From Treponema sp. (GTDB taxonomy: Bacteria; Spirochaetota; Spirochaetia; Treponematales; Breznakiellaceae), in the NCBI GenBank assembly GCA_031272575.1, contig JAISTO010000026.1, positions 1 to 22,862 on the forward strand: DNA of 22,862 bases. Reading direction: 5' to 3'. Within the stretch, counting starts at the first letter, position 1; each line of letters starts with the position of its first letter. Both the position numbers and the translations under genes were made by a program. The notes below the pieces were generated by a model. The model ran no database searches, was not told the DNA's origin, and saw nothing but the letters and a program-made list of their open reading frames with translations. This document shows positions 6,197-13,069 of this stretch, piece after piece.

Positions 6197-6813
6197 GCGA
6201 GTACGCCTTTTGTCGAGGGGATAGTATGCGCCGCGCGGGGGTCGATCTCGCAGGCCTCGCGGAGCGCCCGGCCCGCGGCCTTGAAGAGCGCCTCCATCTT
6301 GTGGTGGTCGCTGCGCCCGCGGAGCACGTCGAGGTGCAGCGCGAGGCCGCAGGCCGAAGTGAAGCCCTGCCAGAAGTCCTCGAAGACCGCCGGATAGAAG
6401 GCCCGCTCCCGGCCCTGCTCTTCTGCCATGAGCGGCTCGCCCGAAAGGGGCGCGTGGTACTCAAGGAAGGGCCGGCCGGAAAGGTCGCAGGCCGCGCGCG
6501 CGAGCGTCTCGTCCATCGGGTAGAGGCAGGAACCCGCGCGCCGCAGCCCGCGGCGCTCGCCCAGGGCCTCGCGAAAACAGCCCCCCAGCACTATCCCCGT
6601 GTCCTCCACGAGGTGGTGGGGGTCCACATGCAGGTCCCCGGCCGCCTTTAGGTCCAGGTTGAAAAGCCCATGCCGGGCAAACGCCGTAAGCATGTGCCCC
6701 ACAAAGCCCAGCGGATACGAGAGCCGGGCCTCGCCCGTGCCGTCGATATTCAGAGTAATGGTGATGTCCGTCTCCGCGGTCGCGCGGGACACGGTTGCGC
6801 TGCGTACGGGCAT
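6193..6813 (-). CDS. hisB: Imidazoleglycerol-phosphate dehydratase
   Basis: A 206-residue monofunctional HisB, which dehydrates imidazoleglycerol phosphate to imidazoleacetol phosphate using manganese. Metal-site motifs are present twice: GHML with His40 and HHLVE (His66, His67, Glu70) in the first half, and DHHKME (His170, His171, Glu174) in the second. LGGCFREALGERRGLRRAG, PMDETLARAACDLSGRPF and FEDFWQGFTSACGLALHL are family signatures. Two positions differ from the usual sequence: the common F-L-D-H-M reads F-V-G-H-M, losing the conserved Asp, and H-H-T-x-E-D reads H-H-L-V-E-D. The metal ligands remain, so I still expect an enzyme. It lies 66 bp after pnp, with a pair of direct repeats in the gap. 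Confidence 0.93.
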   Translation of the reverse strand: MPVRSATVSRATAETDITITLNIDGTGEARLSYPLGFVGHMLTAFARHGLFNLDLKAAGDLHVDPHHLVEDTGIVLGGCFREALGERRGLRRAGSCLYPMDETLARAACDLSGRPFLEYHAPLSGEPLMAEEQGRERAFYPAVFEDFWQGFTSACGLALHLDVLRGRSDHHKMEALFKAAGRALREACEIDPRAAHTIPSTKGVLA

Positions 6814-6831
6814 GGGCTCTCCTTTGCCGCC

Positions 6832-6875
6832 TTCGTCAAACCGCGGCTTGACCGTTCGTCAAACCGCGGCTTGAC
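6832..6875 (-). repeat. Two perfect direct copies of the GTCRAGCCGCGG palindrome between pnp and hisB
   Basis: A 21-bp sequence at 6832-6852 is repeated exactly at 6855-6875. On the transcribed (minus) strand each copy contains GTCAAGCCGCGGTTTGAC, which in RNA can close on itself with a G-U pair where the DNA palindrome has a mismatch. This makes the hisB/pnp junction a likely RNA processing or stability site. Confidence 0.8.
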
Positions 6876-6879
6876 GCTC

Positions 6880-9255
6880 CTAGCGCCGGGGGCCCCGGTC
6901 ACGGCCGAAGTTGCTCTCGCGGTAGGGGCCGTCGCGGTAACTGCTTTCGCGGTAGGGACGGTCGCGGTAGCCGCCGCCGTCCCGGCTGGGGCCGTCCCGG
7001 TACCCGCCGCCGCCGCCGTAGCCGTCCCGCGAGGGGCCGCGGGGGCCGTCGCGGTAGCCGCCGCCGTCCCGCCCGGGGCCGTCCCGGTACCCGCCGCCGC
7101 CGCTGTAAGGGCCGTCCCGGCTGGGGCCGCGGGGCGGGGGCGGGGTGTACGGCGTCTCGCCCTGCGGGTCGATCGCGTCAATGTAGGACAGGTTGAGCCG
7201 GCCCATCTTGTCGATCTCGAGCAGTTTGACGTCGATGACCATGCCCTCGTGCACCACATCCTCCACGCGGGCGACCCGCTGGCGCGAAAGCCTGCTTATG
7301 TGCACCAGGCCCTCCTTGCCAGGCAGTATCTCGACGAAGGCGCCGAACTCCATGATGCGGCGCACCGTCCCCTTGTAGATGCGCCCGATCTCCGGGTCGC
7401 AGACGATGCCGAGCACCGCGGTCTTCGCGTCCTCCGCGTCCTTCGCGCTCTTCCCGAAGATGGTGACCGTGCCGTCATCCTCGGTGTTGATCTTCACACT
7501 GTACTGCTCGCAGAGCGCCTTCACGTTTTTGCCGCCCGGGCCTATGAGCGCGCCGATCTTGTCAATATCGATGCGCAGGGTGACGATCTTGGGCGCGTAC
7601 TCGCTGATCGCCTCTGTGGGCTTGTCGATAGTCTGATTCATGATGCCCAGGATGTGCAGCCTGCCCTTGCGCGCCTGATCGAGCGCCTTGCGCATGATCT
7701 CCGGGCTAACCCCGGCAATCTTTATGTCCATCTGGAAGCCGGTGATGCCGTCCTCGGTGCCCGCCACCTTGAAGTCCATATCACCCAGGTGATCTTCTTC
7801 GCCCAGGATGTCCGAGAGCACCGCGTAGCGGGCCCCGGGCGCGTTCGACTCGGTGATAAGCCCCATCGCGATGCCGGCGACCGGCTTCTTCATGGGGACG
7901 CCGGCGTGCAGGAGCGAGAGGGTGCCGCCGCAGACGCTGGCCATGGACGAGGACCCGTTCGATTCCATGATCTCGCTGACTATGCGGATCGTGTACGGGA
8001 ACACGTCTTTCGGGGGGATCATCGCCTCGAGGGAGCGCCGCGCCAGGTTGCCATGCCCTATTTCGCGGCGGCCGGTGGCCAGGCGGCCCACCTCGCCGAC
8101 CGAGTAGGGGGGGAAGTTGTAGTGCAGGATGAAGTGCTCCCGCTTGTCGCCCTCGATGTCGTCGAAGACCTGCTCGTCGAAGACCGTGCCCAGCGTGGTG
8201 ACCGCCAGGGACTGGGTCTCGCCGCGGGTAAAGAGCGCGGAGCCATGCGTGCGCTTCAGCACCCCCACCTCGCAGGTGATCGGGCGTATGTCCTCGGTGC
8301 CGCGGCCGTCCACGCGGAGCCCCTTGTCCAGAATAGCGCCGCGCAGCAGTTGGTACTGGAGGTCCTCGAAGAGCGCGTCGAAGAGTTTCTTCTGCGCCGC
8401 GTCTTCCAACTGTGCGGCATAGTGGGACGCGACCTCTTTTTTGACCGCCGCGATGCCGTTGTGCCGCTCCTGCTTCGTGCCGAGGAAACAGGCCTCGGCC
8501 AGGGCCGGCCGCGCCTCGGCCTCGATGGCCTCTTTGTTTTCCAGGCTGACCGTCGCCCTGGTGAGGGGCAGTTTGGTCTTCCCGGCAAAGTCGCGGAGCC
8601 GATCCTGCACCGCGCACAGTTCGCGGATCACGTCCTGCGCCTTTTCGAGCGCCGCGATCATGAGGTCTTCGCTGACCTCCTTCGCGCCCCCCTCGACCAT
8701 CGTAATGCCGTCTTTGGTGCCGGCCACGACGATTTCAAGGTCGGATTTTTCGATCTGTTCGTAGGTAGGATTGATGACCAGTTCCCCGGCCACCGAGCAG
8801 ATCCGCACGCCGGCGATGGGGCCGTTGAACGGGATGTCCGAAATGTGCACCGCCGCGGAACTGGCGATGATCGCCAGGATGTCCGGCGGGTTTGTCATAT
8901 CGGCCGAGAGGGTCGTGGGGACGACCTGAATCTCGCGGCCGAAACTTTTTTCGAAGAGGGGGCGCATGGGCCGGTCGATAAGCCGCGAGACAAGGATTTC
9001 CTTGTCTTTGGGCCGCGATTCCCTCTTGATGAAGCCGCCGGGAATTTTTCCCGCAGCGTAGTATTTTTCGTTATAGTCAACGGTGAGTGGGACGTAATCG
9101 AGCCCCTCTACCGCTTCCTCCGACGCGCAGACCGTGGCGATAACAGCCGCCCCCGCATACTGCGCAAAGACCGCTCCCGCGGCCTGCCTTGCAATCCTGC
9201 CGGTTTCGAGCACCAACTCCTGCCCGGCAATGGTGTAAGAGACTTTTTGTGTCAT
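6880..9255 (-). CDS. pnp: Polyribonucleotide nucleotidyltransferase (PNPase) with Gly/Arg-rich tail
   Basis: A 791-residue PNPase, a phosphate-dependent 3'-5' exoribonuclease of RNA turnover. Domains in order: RNase PH-like 1 (about 10-145), helical linker, RNase PH-like 2 (about 310-545) with the active-site stretch GEEDHLGDMDFKVAGT (485-500), KH (about 554-615, IGPGGK at 571-576), S1 (about 622-692, with GAFVEILPGKEGLVHIS). Residues 697-791 form a low-complexity tail of GGYRDGP and PSRDG units rich in Gly, Arg, Asp and Tyr, probably disordered and RNA-binding. E. coli PNPase is about 711 residues, so this tail is extra. The start follows the rpsO stop by four bases, the standard rpsO-pnp order, in which PNPase often controls its own message. 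A long open frame on the opposite strand is a composition artefact. Confidence 0.97.
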   Translation of the reverse strand: MTQKVSYTIAGQELVLETGRIARQAAGAVFAQYAGAAVIATVCASEEAVEGLDYVPLTVDYNEKYYAAGKIPGGFIKRESRPKDKEILVSRLIDRPMRPLFEKSFGREIQVVPTTLSADMTNPPDILAIIASSAAVHISDIPFNGPIAGVRICSVAGELVINPTYEQIEKSDLEIVVAGTKDGITMVEGGAKEVSEDLMIAALEKAQDVIRELCAVQDRLRDFAGKTKLPLTRATVSLENKEAIEAEARPALAEACFLGTKQERHNGIAAVKKEVASHYAAQLEDAAQKKLFDALFEDLQYQLLRGAILDKGLRVDGRGTEDIRPITCEVGVLKRTHGSALFTRGETQSLAVTTLGTVFDEQVFDDIEGDKREHFILHYNFPPYSVGEVGRLATGRREIGHGNLARRSLEAMIPPKDVFPYTIRIVSEIMESNGSSSMASVCGGTLSLLHAGVPMKKPVAGIAMGLITESNAPGARYAVLSDILGEEDHLGDMDFKVAGTEDGITGFQMDIKIAGVSPEIMRKALDQARKGRLHILGIMNQTIDKPTEAISEYAPKIVTLRIDIDKIGALIGPGGKNVKALCEQYSVKINTEDDGTVTIFGKSAKDAEDAKTAVLGIVCDPEIGRIYKGTVRRIMEFGAFVEILPGKEGLVHISRLSRQRVARVEDVVHEGMVIDVKLLEIDKMGRLNLSYIDAIDPQGETPYTPPPPRGPSRDGPYSGGGGYRDGPGRDGGGYRDGPRGPSRDGYGGGGGYRDGPSRDGGGYRDRPYRESSYRDGPYRESNFGRDRGPRR
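6883..7167 (-). repeat. Low-complexity repeat region encoding the PNPase tail, with an 87-bp duplication
   Basis: GTCGCGGTAGCCGCCGCCGT begins at 6961 and again at 7048. GGGGCCGTCCCGGTACCCGC begins at 6988 and again at 7075. Both pairs are offset by 87 bp, or 29 codons, so the tail grew partly by an in-frame duplication. Confidence 0.8.
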
Positions 9256-9259
9256 ACCC

Positions 9260-9529
9260 CTACTTCCTTAACCCCAGTTCCTTGATGAGGGAACGGTACC
9301 CTTCCAGGTTCGTACGCTGAATGTACTTCAGCAGCCTTCTCCGCTTGCCGACCAGTATCAAAAGCCCCCGCTGGCCGCCTTTGTCCTTTTTGAACCGCTT
9401 GCAGTGCTCCGTCAATTCCTTGATCCTTTCGGTAAGGAGGGCAATCTGCACTTCCGATGCGCCGGTGTCTTTTTCGTTTTTGCCGAACTTCGCCACTGTC
9501 GCGCGCACGCTTTCGCTTGTTAACGCCAT
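9260..9529 (-). CDS. rpsO: 30S ribosomal protein S15
   Basis: An 89-residue protein of exactly the usual S15 length. It contains the classical segments TGASEVQIALLTERI, LTEHCKRFKKD, RGLLILVGKRRRLLKYI and YRSLIKELGLR. S15 binds the central domain of 16S rRNA early in 30S assembly and in many bacteria represses its own mRNA; no such RNA fold was confirmed here. A Shine-Dalgarno AAGGAG precedes the ATG. The gene sits 20 bp after ribF and four bases before pnp, the widely conserved ribF-rpsO-pnp order. Confidence 0.98.
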   Translation of the reverse strand: MALTSESVRATVAKFGKNEKDTGASEVQIALLTERIKELTEHCKRFKKDKGGQRGLLILVGKRRRLLKYIQRTNLEGYRSLIKELGLRK

Positions 9530-9549
9530 CTGTTACTCCTTCTTCTTTT

Positions 9550-10293
9550 CTATGGCCCCCTGGCCACGATGGTCACTTTTTCAGCGCGGGGCTCGGGGGA
9601 AAGGATGCGAGTGCCTTCCACCTCGACCCGCGTTTCTTTGCCCGCGCTGAGCGCCGTGTAGACGCCCGCCGCCGGCGCGAGCAGGCCCGCCTCCGAAAGG
9701 TCGTACGCCCAGCGCCGCGGCCCCGCGCCGCGCGGCGTTATGCCGCGCAGGTCGATTTCCAGCCGCCGCCCAAGCAGCGCCTCTGCCAGCGCAATATCCC
9801 CGGCGGCAAGGGCCTCCCGTATCCGCGAGGAACTTACCACGCCGCCCGCGGCCCGCAGCGCAGGCAGCGCCTGCGCTTCGATGCCCCGCGCCGCGCACCA
9901 GGCCAGCAGCACGGCCGCGTCCATGCCCCGGCCCCGGCCGCAGCAAAAGTGCTCGCCCACCGCGATGAACCGGGGCTGCCACGCTTGCATAACCAGGCTG
10001 ATAAAATCGCTCCCTTCCATGTTACACAACGCTTCGGAAAAGTCAAGAGGGATAACCCGCGCGATGCCGCGCCCGCAGAGCAGTTCTTCTTTTTGCCGGG
10101 GACTTGAAAGGTCGCCCGCGTAGGAAGCCGGCGCGAGCGCCCGTTTCGGATTTTGCGAAAAGGTGATGACGGTAGGATGCGGCCCCGCCGCCGCCACCGC
10201 CTCGAGGAGCGCCTGATGCCCCAGGTGCACCCCATCGAACACCCCAATCGTCAAGGCGCAGCCCGGCGCCTCTGGGGAGGGGAAAAACGTCAC
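9550..10293 (-). CDS. ribF: FAD synthetase (FMN adenylyltransferase) of the RibF family, apparently without a flavokinase domain
   Basis: A 247-residue protein. The adenylyltransferase domain is clear: GVFDGVHLGH (17-26), GEHFCCGRGRGMD (113-125) and SSSRIREAL (154-162), which together bind ATP and make FAD from FMN. Standard bifunctional RibF proteins are about 300-315 residues and continue with a riboflavin kinase domain carrying G-R-x-x-G-(F/Y)-P-T-x-N. Here only about 70 residues follow (177-247) and that motif is absent, although AAGVYTAL resembles the P-x-G-V-Y segment. The kinase part is thus a degenerate or shortened remnant. The start is uncertain: I chose the GTG at 10293, since the frame upstream to a TTG at 10374 only translates the palindromic repeats. 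A TTG at about 10257 is another option. Confidence 0.85.
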   Translation of the reverse strand: MTFFPSPEAPGCALTIGVFDGVHLGHQALLEAVAAAGPHPTVITFSQNPKRALAPASYAGDLSSPRQKEELLCGRGIARVIPLDFSEALCNMEGSDFISLVMQAWQPRFIAVGEHFCCGRGRGMDAAVLLAWCAARGIEAQALPALRAAGGVVSSSRIREALAAGDIALAEALLGRRLEIDLRGITPRGAGPRRWAYDLSEAGLLAPAAGVYTALSAGKETRVEVEGTRILSPEPRAEKVTIVARGP

Positions 10294-10354
10294 TCCGCGA
10301 CTTGTTCGCGGAGTCTGCCTTTCGATAGATTCCGCGGTCGAGCCGCGGAATGAC
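10289..10354. repeat. Two palindromic hairpins between xpt and ribF
   Basis: The first is ACTCCGCGA, loop CTTGT, TCGCGGAGT (10292-10314), a perfect 9-bp stem and a degenerate family member on the minus strand. The second is ATTCCGCGG, loop TCGAG, CCGCGGAAT (10329-10351), with the core GTCGAGCCGCGGAATGAC at 10337-10354, matching the copy at 3483 with one change. In the transcript they stand immediately before the ribF start. Confidence 0.78.
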
Positions 10355-10366
10355 GACCGTGCCTCT

Positions 10367-10939
10367 TCACCCAAACGATATCCCCGTTTCCGGGCTCATC
10401 GAGCGGATCACCGCCAGGGACTCGAGGCGTATGCCCTTCTCGCGGAGCCTGCGGCCCCCGTTCTGGAAGCCCTTCTCGATAACGATGCCGGCCCCGGCCA
10501 GACGCGCCCCGGCCTTGCTGACGATCTCCACCAGCCCGTCCAGCGCGCAGCCGTTGGCCAGGAAGTCGTCGATAATGAGGATAGAGTCGCTCTCTTTGAT
10601 AAAGGCCCGGGGCACGGTGACCGTGTAGTCGACCCCATGCGTGTACGAGGTGACCTCCGCCGTCCACACATTGCTGTCCACGTTTTTGGCCCGGAACTTG
10701 CGCCCGAACACGACCGGCACCTTAAAGTAGAGCCCCGTGATACAGGCGATGCCTATGCCGGAGGCCTCTATCGTGAGGATACGGGTAACCGGCGTGTCCG
10801 CAAAGCGCCGCTTGAACTCCTGGCCTATCGCGTCGTAGAGCAGGGGGTCGACCTGCTGGTTCAGGAAACTCCCCACATTGAGGATATCCCCGGGGAGGAC
10901 ACGGGCCTCCTGCCGGATACGTTCTTCGAGAAGGCGCAT
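10367..10939 (-). CDS. xpt: Xanthine phosphoribosyltransferase
   Basis: A 190-residue type I phosphoribosyltransferase of the length and sequence pattern of Xpt. It salvages xanthine with PRPP to make XMP in the cytoplasm. The PRPP-binding motif is ILIIDDFLANGCALDG (120-135), with the D-D-F-L-A-N-G form typical of Xpt. Other signatures are NVGSFLNQQVDP (21-32), EASGIGIA (58-65) and KGFQNGGRRLRE (156-167). It starts three bases after the stop of the upstream lipoprotein gene, with only a weak, distant GAGG, which suggests translational coupling. No purine riboswitch-like leader is possible in the three-base gap, so purine control at this position is unlikely. Confidence 0.92.
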   Translation of the reverse strand: MRLLEERIRQEARVLPGDILNVGSFLNQQVDPLLYDAIGQEFKRRFADTPVTRILTIEASGIGIACITGLYFKVPVVFGRKFRAKNVDSNVWTAEVTSYTHGVDYTVTVPRAFIKESDSILIIDDFLANGCALDGLVEIVSKAGARLAGAGIVIEKGFQNGGRRLREKGIRLESLAVIRSMSPETGISFG

Positions 10940-10942
10940 GGG

Positions 10943-12007
10943 TTAAGCCGTTTCCTCGCCTTCATTATCATCGACGAGCGGCGATTCATCGTTCTCGTCA
11001 TCGTTCTCGTCATCGCTCGGGGGCTGCGCCGGAGTGGCCGGCGCGTCGGGGACGGCCAGATGCGCTTTCGTTATGTCCTCGGCGGTGACCTCGAAGGCGT
11101 TGCCGAGGACCTCGCGCGCGGGCGCGGTCTTCCCGCGCCCGCTTTGCAGGACAATCCTGAACTCGTAGAGCCCCGGCTGCGCGAGGGTGGCGTCGCTGTC
11201 CTCTATGCCGACCGATTTTTCGCCGGTCTGGTAGAAGTCGAGATCGGAGAAGAGGGGCGCGTCGGCGAGATTGGCCGGCTCGTAGAGGGGCTTGCCGTCA
11301 GAGCCTAGGGCGGTAAAATCGCGGAACGACCACAGGAAGGAGGCGTTATCATTTGCGACCGTCGCCCCCATTTCGCGGAAATAGACTTTGCCATCCCGTA
11401 GAACTTCGAGGTAACTGCCGTAGGGCGTGTCATCTTGCGTTTTCAGCTCCTTTCGCCCGTAGCCTATGAGGAGCCAGAGGTAACTTTCCCCCGTCGGGGG
11501 ATAGGTGCCATCGTTTGTAACATTTGTGTTGAAAGTACTCGTGTCCCCATCGAGAAGGCGCTCGAAAACGAGGGGGCCGGAAAAGAGGGTGGCCGGTTTC
11601 AGTTCGAGGGGATTGTCGATATTGCTTACCGTGGGGTCGAGCACCGATGCGGCGGTAATGATGAGTGTACCGGCCTCGCCGGCGGCAATGGTCAACGCTC
11701 CGGTTTCCGGGTCGATTATTGTTGAAGCCGCCTGTGTCCCCTCCAGGGTCCAGGTGACCTCCTGCGAAGGCCCGTTTTCGCCGAGCACCTCGGCAAACAG
11801 GCGCAGGGGGGGGCGGGTGTACCTGGCGTCAGCGCCGGCAGGGGCCACCCCCGCGCCCGGCGCGTACACGGTGGCGCCGCCCGCGGCCCGCACTATAACC
11901 GCCGTAACCGTAGGCTGCCCCGGGATGATTCGTTTGACGAGGGGGTTCGTGCAGCCGGCGGCCGCCAAAAGGAGCGCGGCAAGCGCCGCGAAAAGGAATT
12001 TTTTCAT
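10943..12007 (-). CDS. Predicted lipoprotein with Ig-like N-terminal domain and acidic tail
   Basis: A 354-residue predicted lipoprotein. The signal peptide MKKFLFAALAALLLAAAGC ends in Cys19. Residues about 34-130 have the look of a bacterial Ig-like (Big_2 type) domain, with VTAVIV, VTWTLEG and IIDPETGALTIAAGEAGTLIITA. The centre (about 140-310) is not recognised; it contains SYLWLLIGYGRKEL and repeated aromatic-charged strands, suggesting a beta-rich fold. The C-terminus from about 322 is acidic, with DDENDDENDES encoded by a short 12-bp tandem repeat. It lies 11 bp after the outer-membrane protein gene and three bases before xpt. The first two genes of the run are envelope proteins of the same transcript and may act together. 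Function unknown. Confidence 0.78.
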   Translation of the reverse strand: MKKFLFAALAALLLAAAGCTNPLVKRIIPGQPTVTAVIVRAAGGATVYAPGAGVAPAGADARYTRPPLRLFAEVLGENGPSQEVTWTLEGTQAASTIIDPETGALTIAAGEAGTLIITAASVLDPTVSNIDNPLELKPATLFSGPLVFERLLDGDTSTFNTNVTNDGTYPPTGESYLWLLIGYGRKELKTQDDTPYGSYLEVLRDGKVYFREMGATVANDNASFLWSFRDFTALGSDGKPLYEPANLADAPLFSDLDFYQTGEKSVGIEDSDATLAQPGLYEFRIVLQSGRGKTAPAREVLGNAFEVTAEDITKAHLAVPDAPATPAQPPSDDENDDENDESPLVDDNEGEETA

Positions 12008-12018
12008 ACTGTACCGCC

Positions 12019-12495
12019 TTACACGTTAAAGCCCAGGTTGAGGCCGGCCCCGTAAATGTAAGGGTAGCCTGCCCGGACATACGGTTCGATATACGCGTTC
12101 TTGTTCGCGCCCATGAAGGCGCGGAACCCGAAACTTATGCCGCCCACGGCCGTTGACGCCAGTGTGCGCTCGCTGAAGAGAATGCCTATCCCCCCCTCGA
12201 ACTGCAAAAACGCGTGGACGCGCGGCCCGTTGTAGTAGTACGAGCGGATTAGCACGCCGGCCTCGACCGTGTGGACCCACACGAGGTCGTGCGCGTAGAG
12301 GAGTTTTGCCCCTATGCTCCACTTGTTCGACATTTGGATGTCGTAGATGAAGTTTGCGGCCAGCGCGTAGGGCTTGTCGGACGAGTACATATTGACCTCG
12401 CCGCCGACCGCCCAGGTCATGCCCAGCGCCGGAGCGGCCTGCGCCGCCCCCATGCCAAGCAGGAAGATCGTCGTAGACACGAATAATTTTTTCAT
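12019..12495 (-). CDS. Small outer-membrane beta-barrel-like protein
   Basis: A 158-residue protein. A Sec signal peptide (MKKLFVSTTIFLLGMGAAQA, cut before APALG) is followed by alternating strands such as MTWAVGGEVNMY, KWSIGAKLLYA, FEGGIGILFSE and GAGLNLGFNV, ending in the hydrophobic-alternating pattern expected of an outer-membrane barrel. It is too short for a large porin; six to eight strands would fit. I do not recognise a named family. GAGG lies eight bases before the ATG, and the promoter at 12514-12542 gives a very short leader. It heads the eight-gene minus-strand run. Confidence 0.75.
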   Translation of the reverse strand: MKKLFVSTTIFLLGMGAAQAAPALGMTWAVGGEVNMYSSDKPYALAANFIYDIQMSNKWSIGAKLLYAHDLVWVHTVEAGVLIRSYYYNGPRVHAFLQFEGGIGILFSERTLASTAVGGISFGFRAFMGANKNAYIEPYVRAGYPYIYGAGLNLGFNV

Positions 12496-12513
12496 AATGC
12501 GCCTCTTTTAGTA

Positions 12514-12542
12514 AGTATAGCGCGTTTTGGGGAAAAAGTCAA
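12514..12542 (-). promoter_or_regulatory. Sigma-70 promoter of the eight-gene minus-strand operon
   Basis: On the minus strand TTGACT (12542-12537), a 17-bp spacer and TATACT (12519-12514), followed by AGAGG and the ATG at 12495. No other strong promoter was noticed on this strand between here and hisH, so it may drive xpt, ribF, rpsO, pnp and hisBH as well. Confidence 0.72.
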
Positions 12543-13006
12543 GTGGGTGGGTAGGGAGTGGAGGAGAGTGATGCCCTATCCCCCCCTCCGGGGGGCCAGG
12601 GGGGGGCACAGAAGATGCCATCCCCCCGCAGGGTGGATGCGGCCATTATCTCCCCCTCCGGGACTAAACTTGACCCATGTCTTAGATTAAGAATTTATCC
12701 ACAGATTTACACAGATAGCGCAACTTCGTTGCGTCACAGATTTCTTATTACTAATCGTGTCTTTAATTGGTAAAAATCTGTGTGTATCTGTGGACTGTTT
12801 TAAAGATTCCTTGTTTTCGGAGTGGGCTCAAATTCGCGTTCATTAGCATAATTCGCGGTTAAATTCTTAAAATCCTGATTTTTCAGAGTGGGCTAAAGAG
12901 GTGAGACAAGTTTAGCCCCAAAGGGGGGGATTGGAACGCTGCCCCTCCACGGAGGGAGGATTTTTCATCTTTTTTCGATTTTTTTCACTTTTTTTTCAAA
13001 AAATAC
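12543..13006. other. Non-coding intergenic region with fold-back repeats
   Basis: The 464 bases between the divergent promoters of the outer-membrane protein and the TetR regulator hold no credible gene. They contain a C-run/G-run palindrome (12581-12595), the 97-bp inverted-repeat element at 12698-12794, two copies of GAGTGGGCT (near 12820 and 12885), an AATTCGCGTT/AATTCGCGGTT pair (12831-12860), and a CCCTCC-AC-GGAGGG hairpin (12943-12956) followed by T-rich DNA. The T-rich stretch leads into the TetR promoter. No RNA gene was recognised. Confidence 0.6.
12698..12794. repeat. 97-bp element with 19-bp imperfect terminal inverted repeats
   Basis: TCCACAGATTTACACAGAT (12698-12716) pairs with ATCTGTGTGTATCTGTGGA (12776-12794), 17 of 19 positions matching. 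A small internal hairpin, CGCAAC-TTC-GTTGCG, occupies 12719-12733. It resembles short non-autonomous, miniature-transposon-like intergenic repeats; no target duplication was identified. Confidence 0.65.
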
Positions 13007-13035
13007 TTGACTCTTTTTTTTCAAAATACTATACT
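13007..13035 (+). promoter_or_regulatory. Sigma-70 promoter of the TetR/efflux operon
   Basis: TTGACT (13007-13012), a 17-bp spacer and TATACT (13030-13035). The -10 box is overlapped by the operator palindrome, so a bound repressor would block polymerase. The expected start is near 13042, giving a leader of about 28 bases without a clear Shine-Dalgarno site. Confidence 0.75.
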
Positions 13036-13060
13036 GGTTAACGACTGGTCGTTAACCAGT
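13033..13060. promoter_or_regulatory. Operator: perfect 13-bp inverted repeat, probable TetR autoregulatory site
   Basis: ACTGGTTAACGAC (13033-13045), a two-base TG centre and GTCGTTAACCAGT (13048-13060) form a perfect 28-bp dyad. It covers the end of the -10 box, the predicted transcription start and most of the leader, just upstream of the regulator ATG at 13070. The size and symmetry fit a TetR-family operator. Confidence 0.78.
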
Positions 13061-13069
13061 AAAAATATA

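Noticed and set aside
6670..9285. An 871-codon open frame on the plus strand opposite pnp.
   Set aside because: It is the reverse complement of a clear PNPase gene with GC-rich codons that avoid stops; the product is Ala/Val/Asp/Arg-rich with no family resemblance.
10294..10374. A 27-residue N-terminal extension of RibF from a TTG.
   Set aside because: It only translates the two palindromic repeats and overlaps the xpt stop; RibF proteins normally begin shortly before the G-V-F-D-G-V-H motif.
12558..12773. A 71-codon open frame in the intergenic region.
   Set aside because: It translates C-run palindromes and the inverted-repeat element, with no ribosome site.
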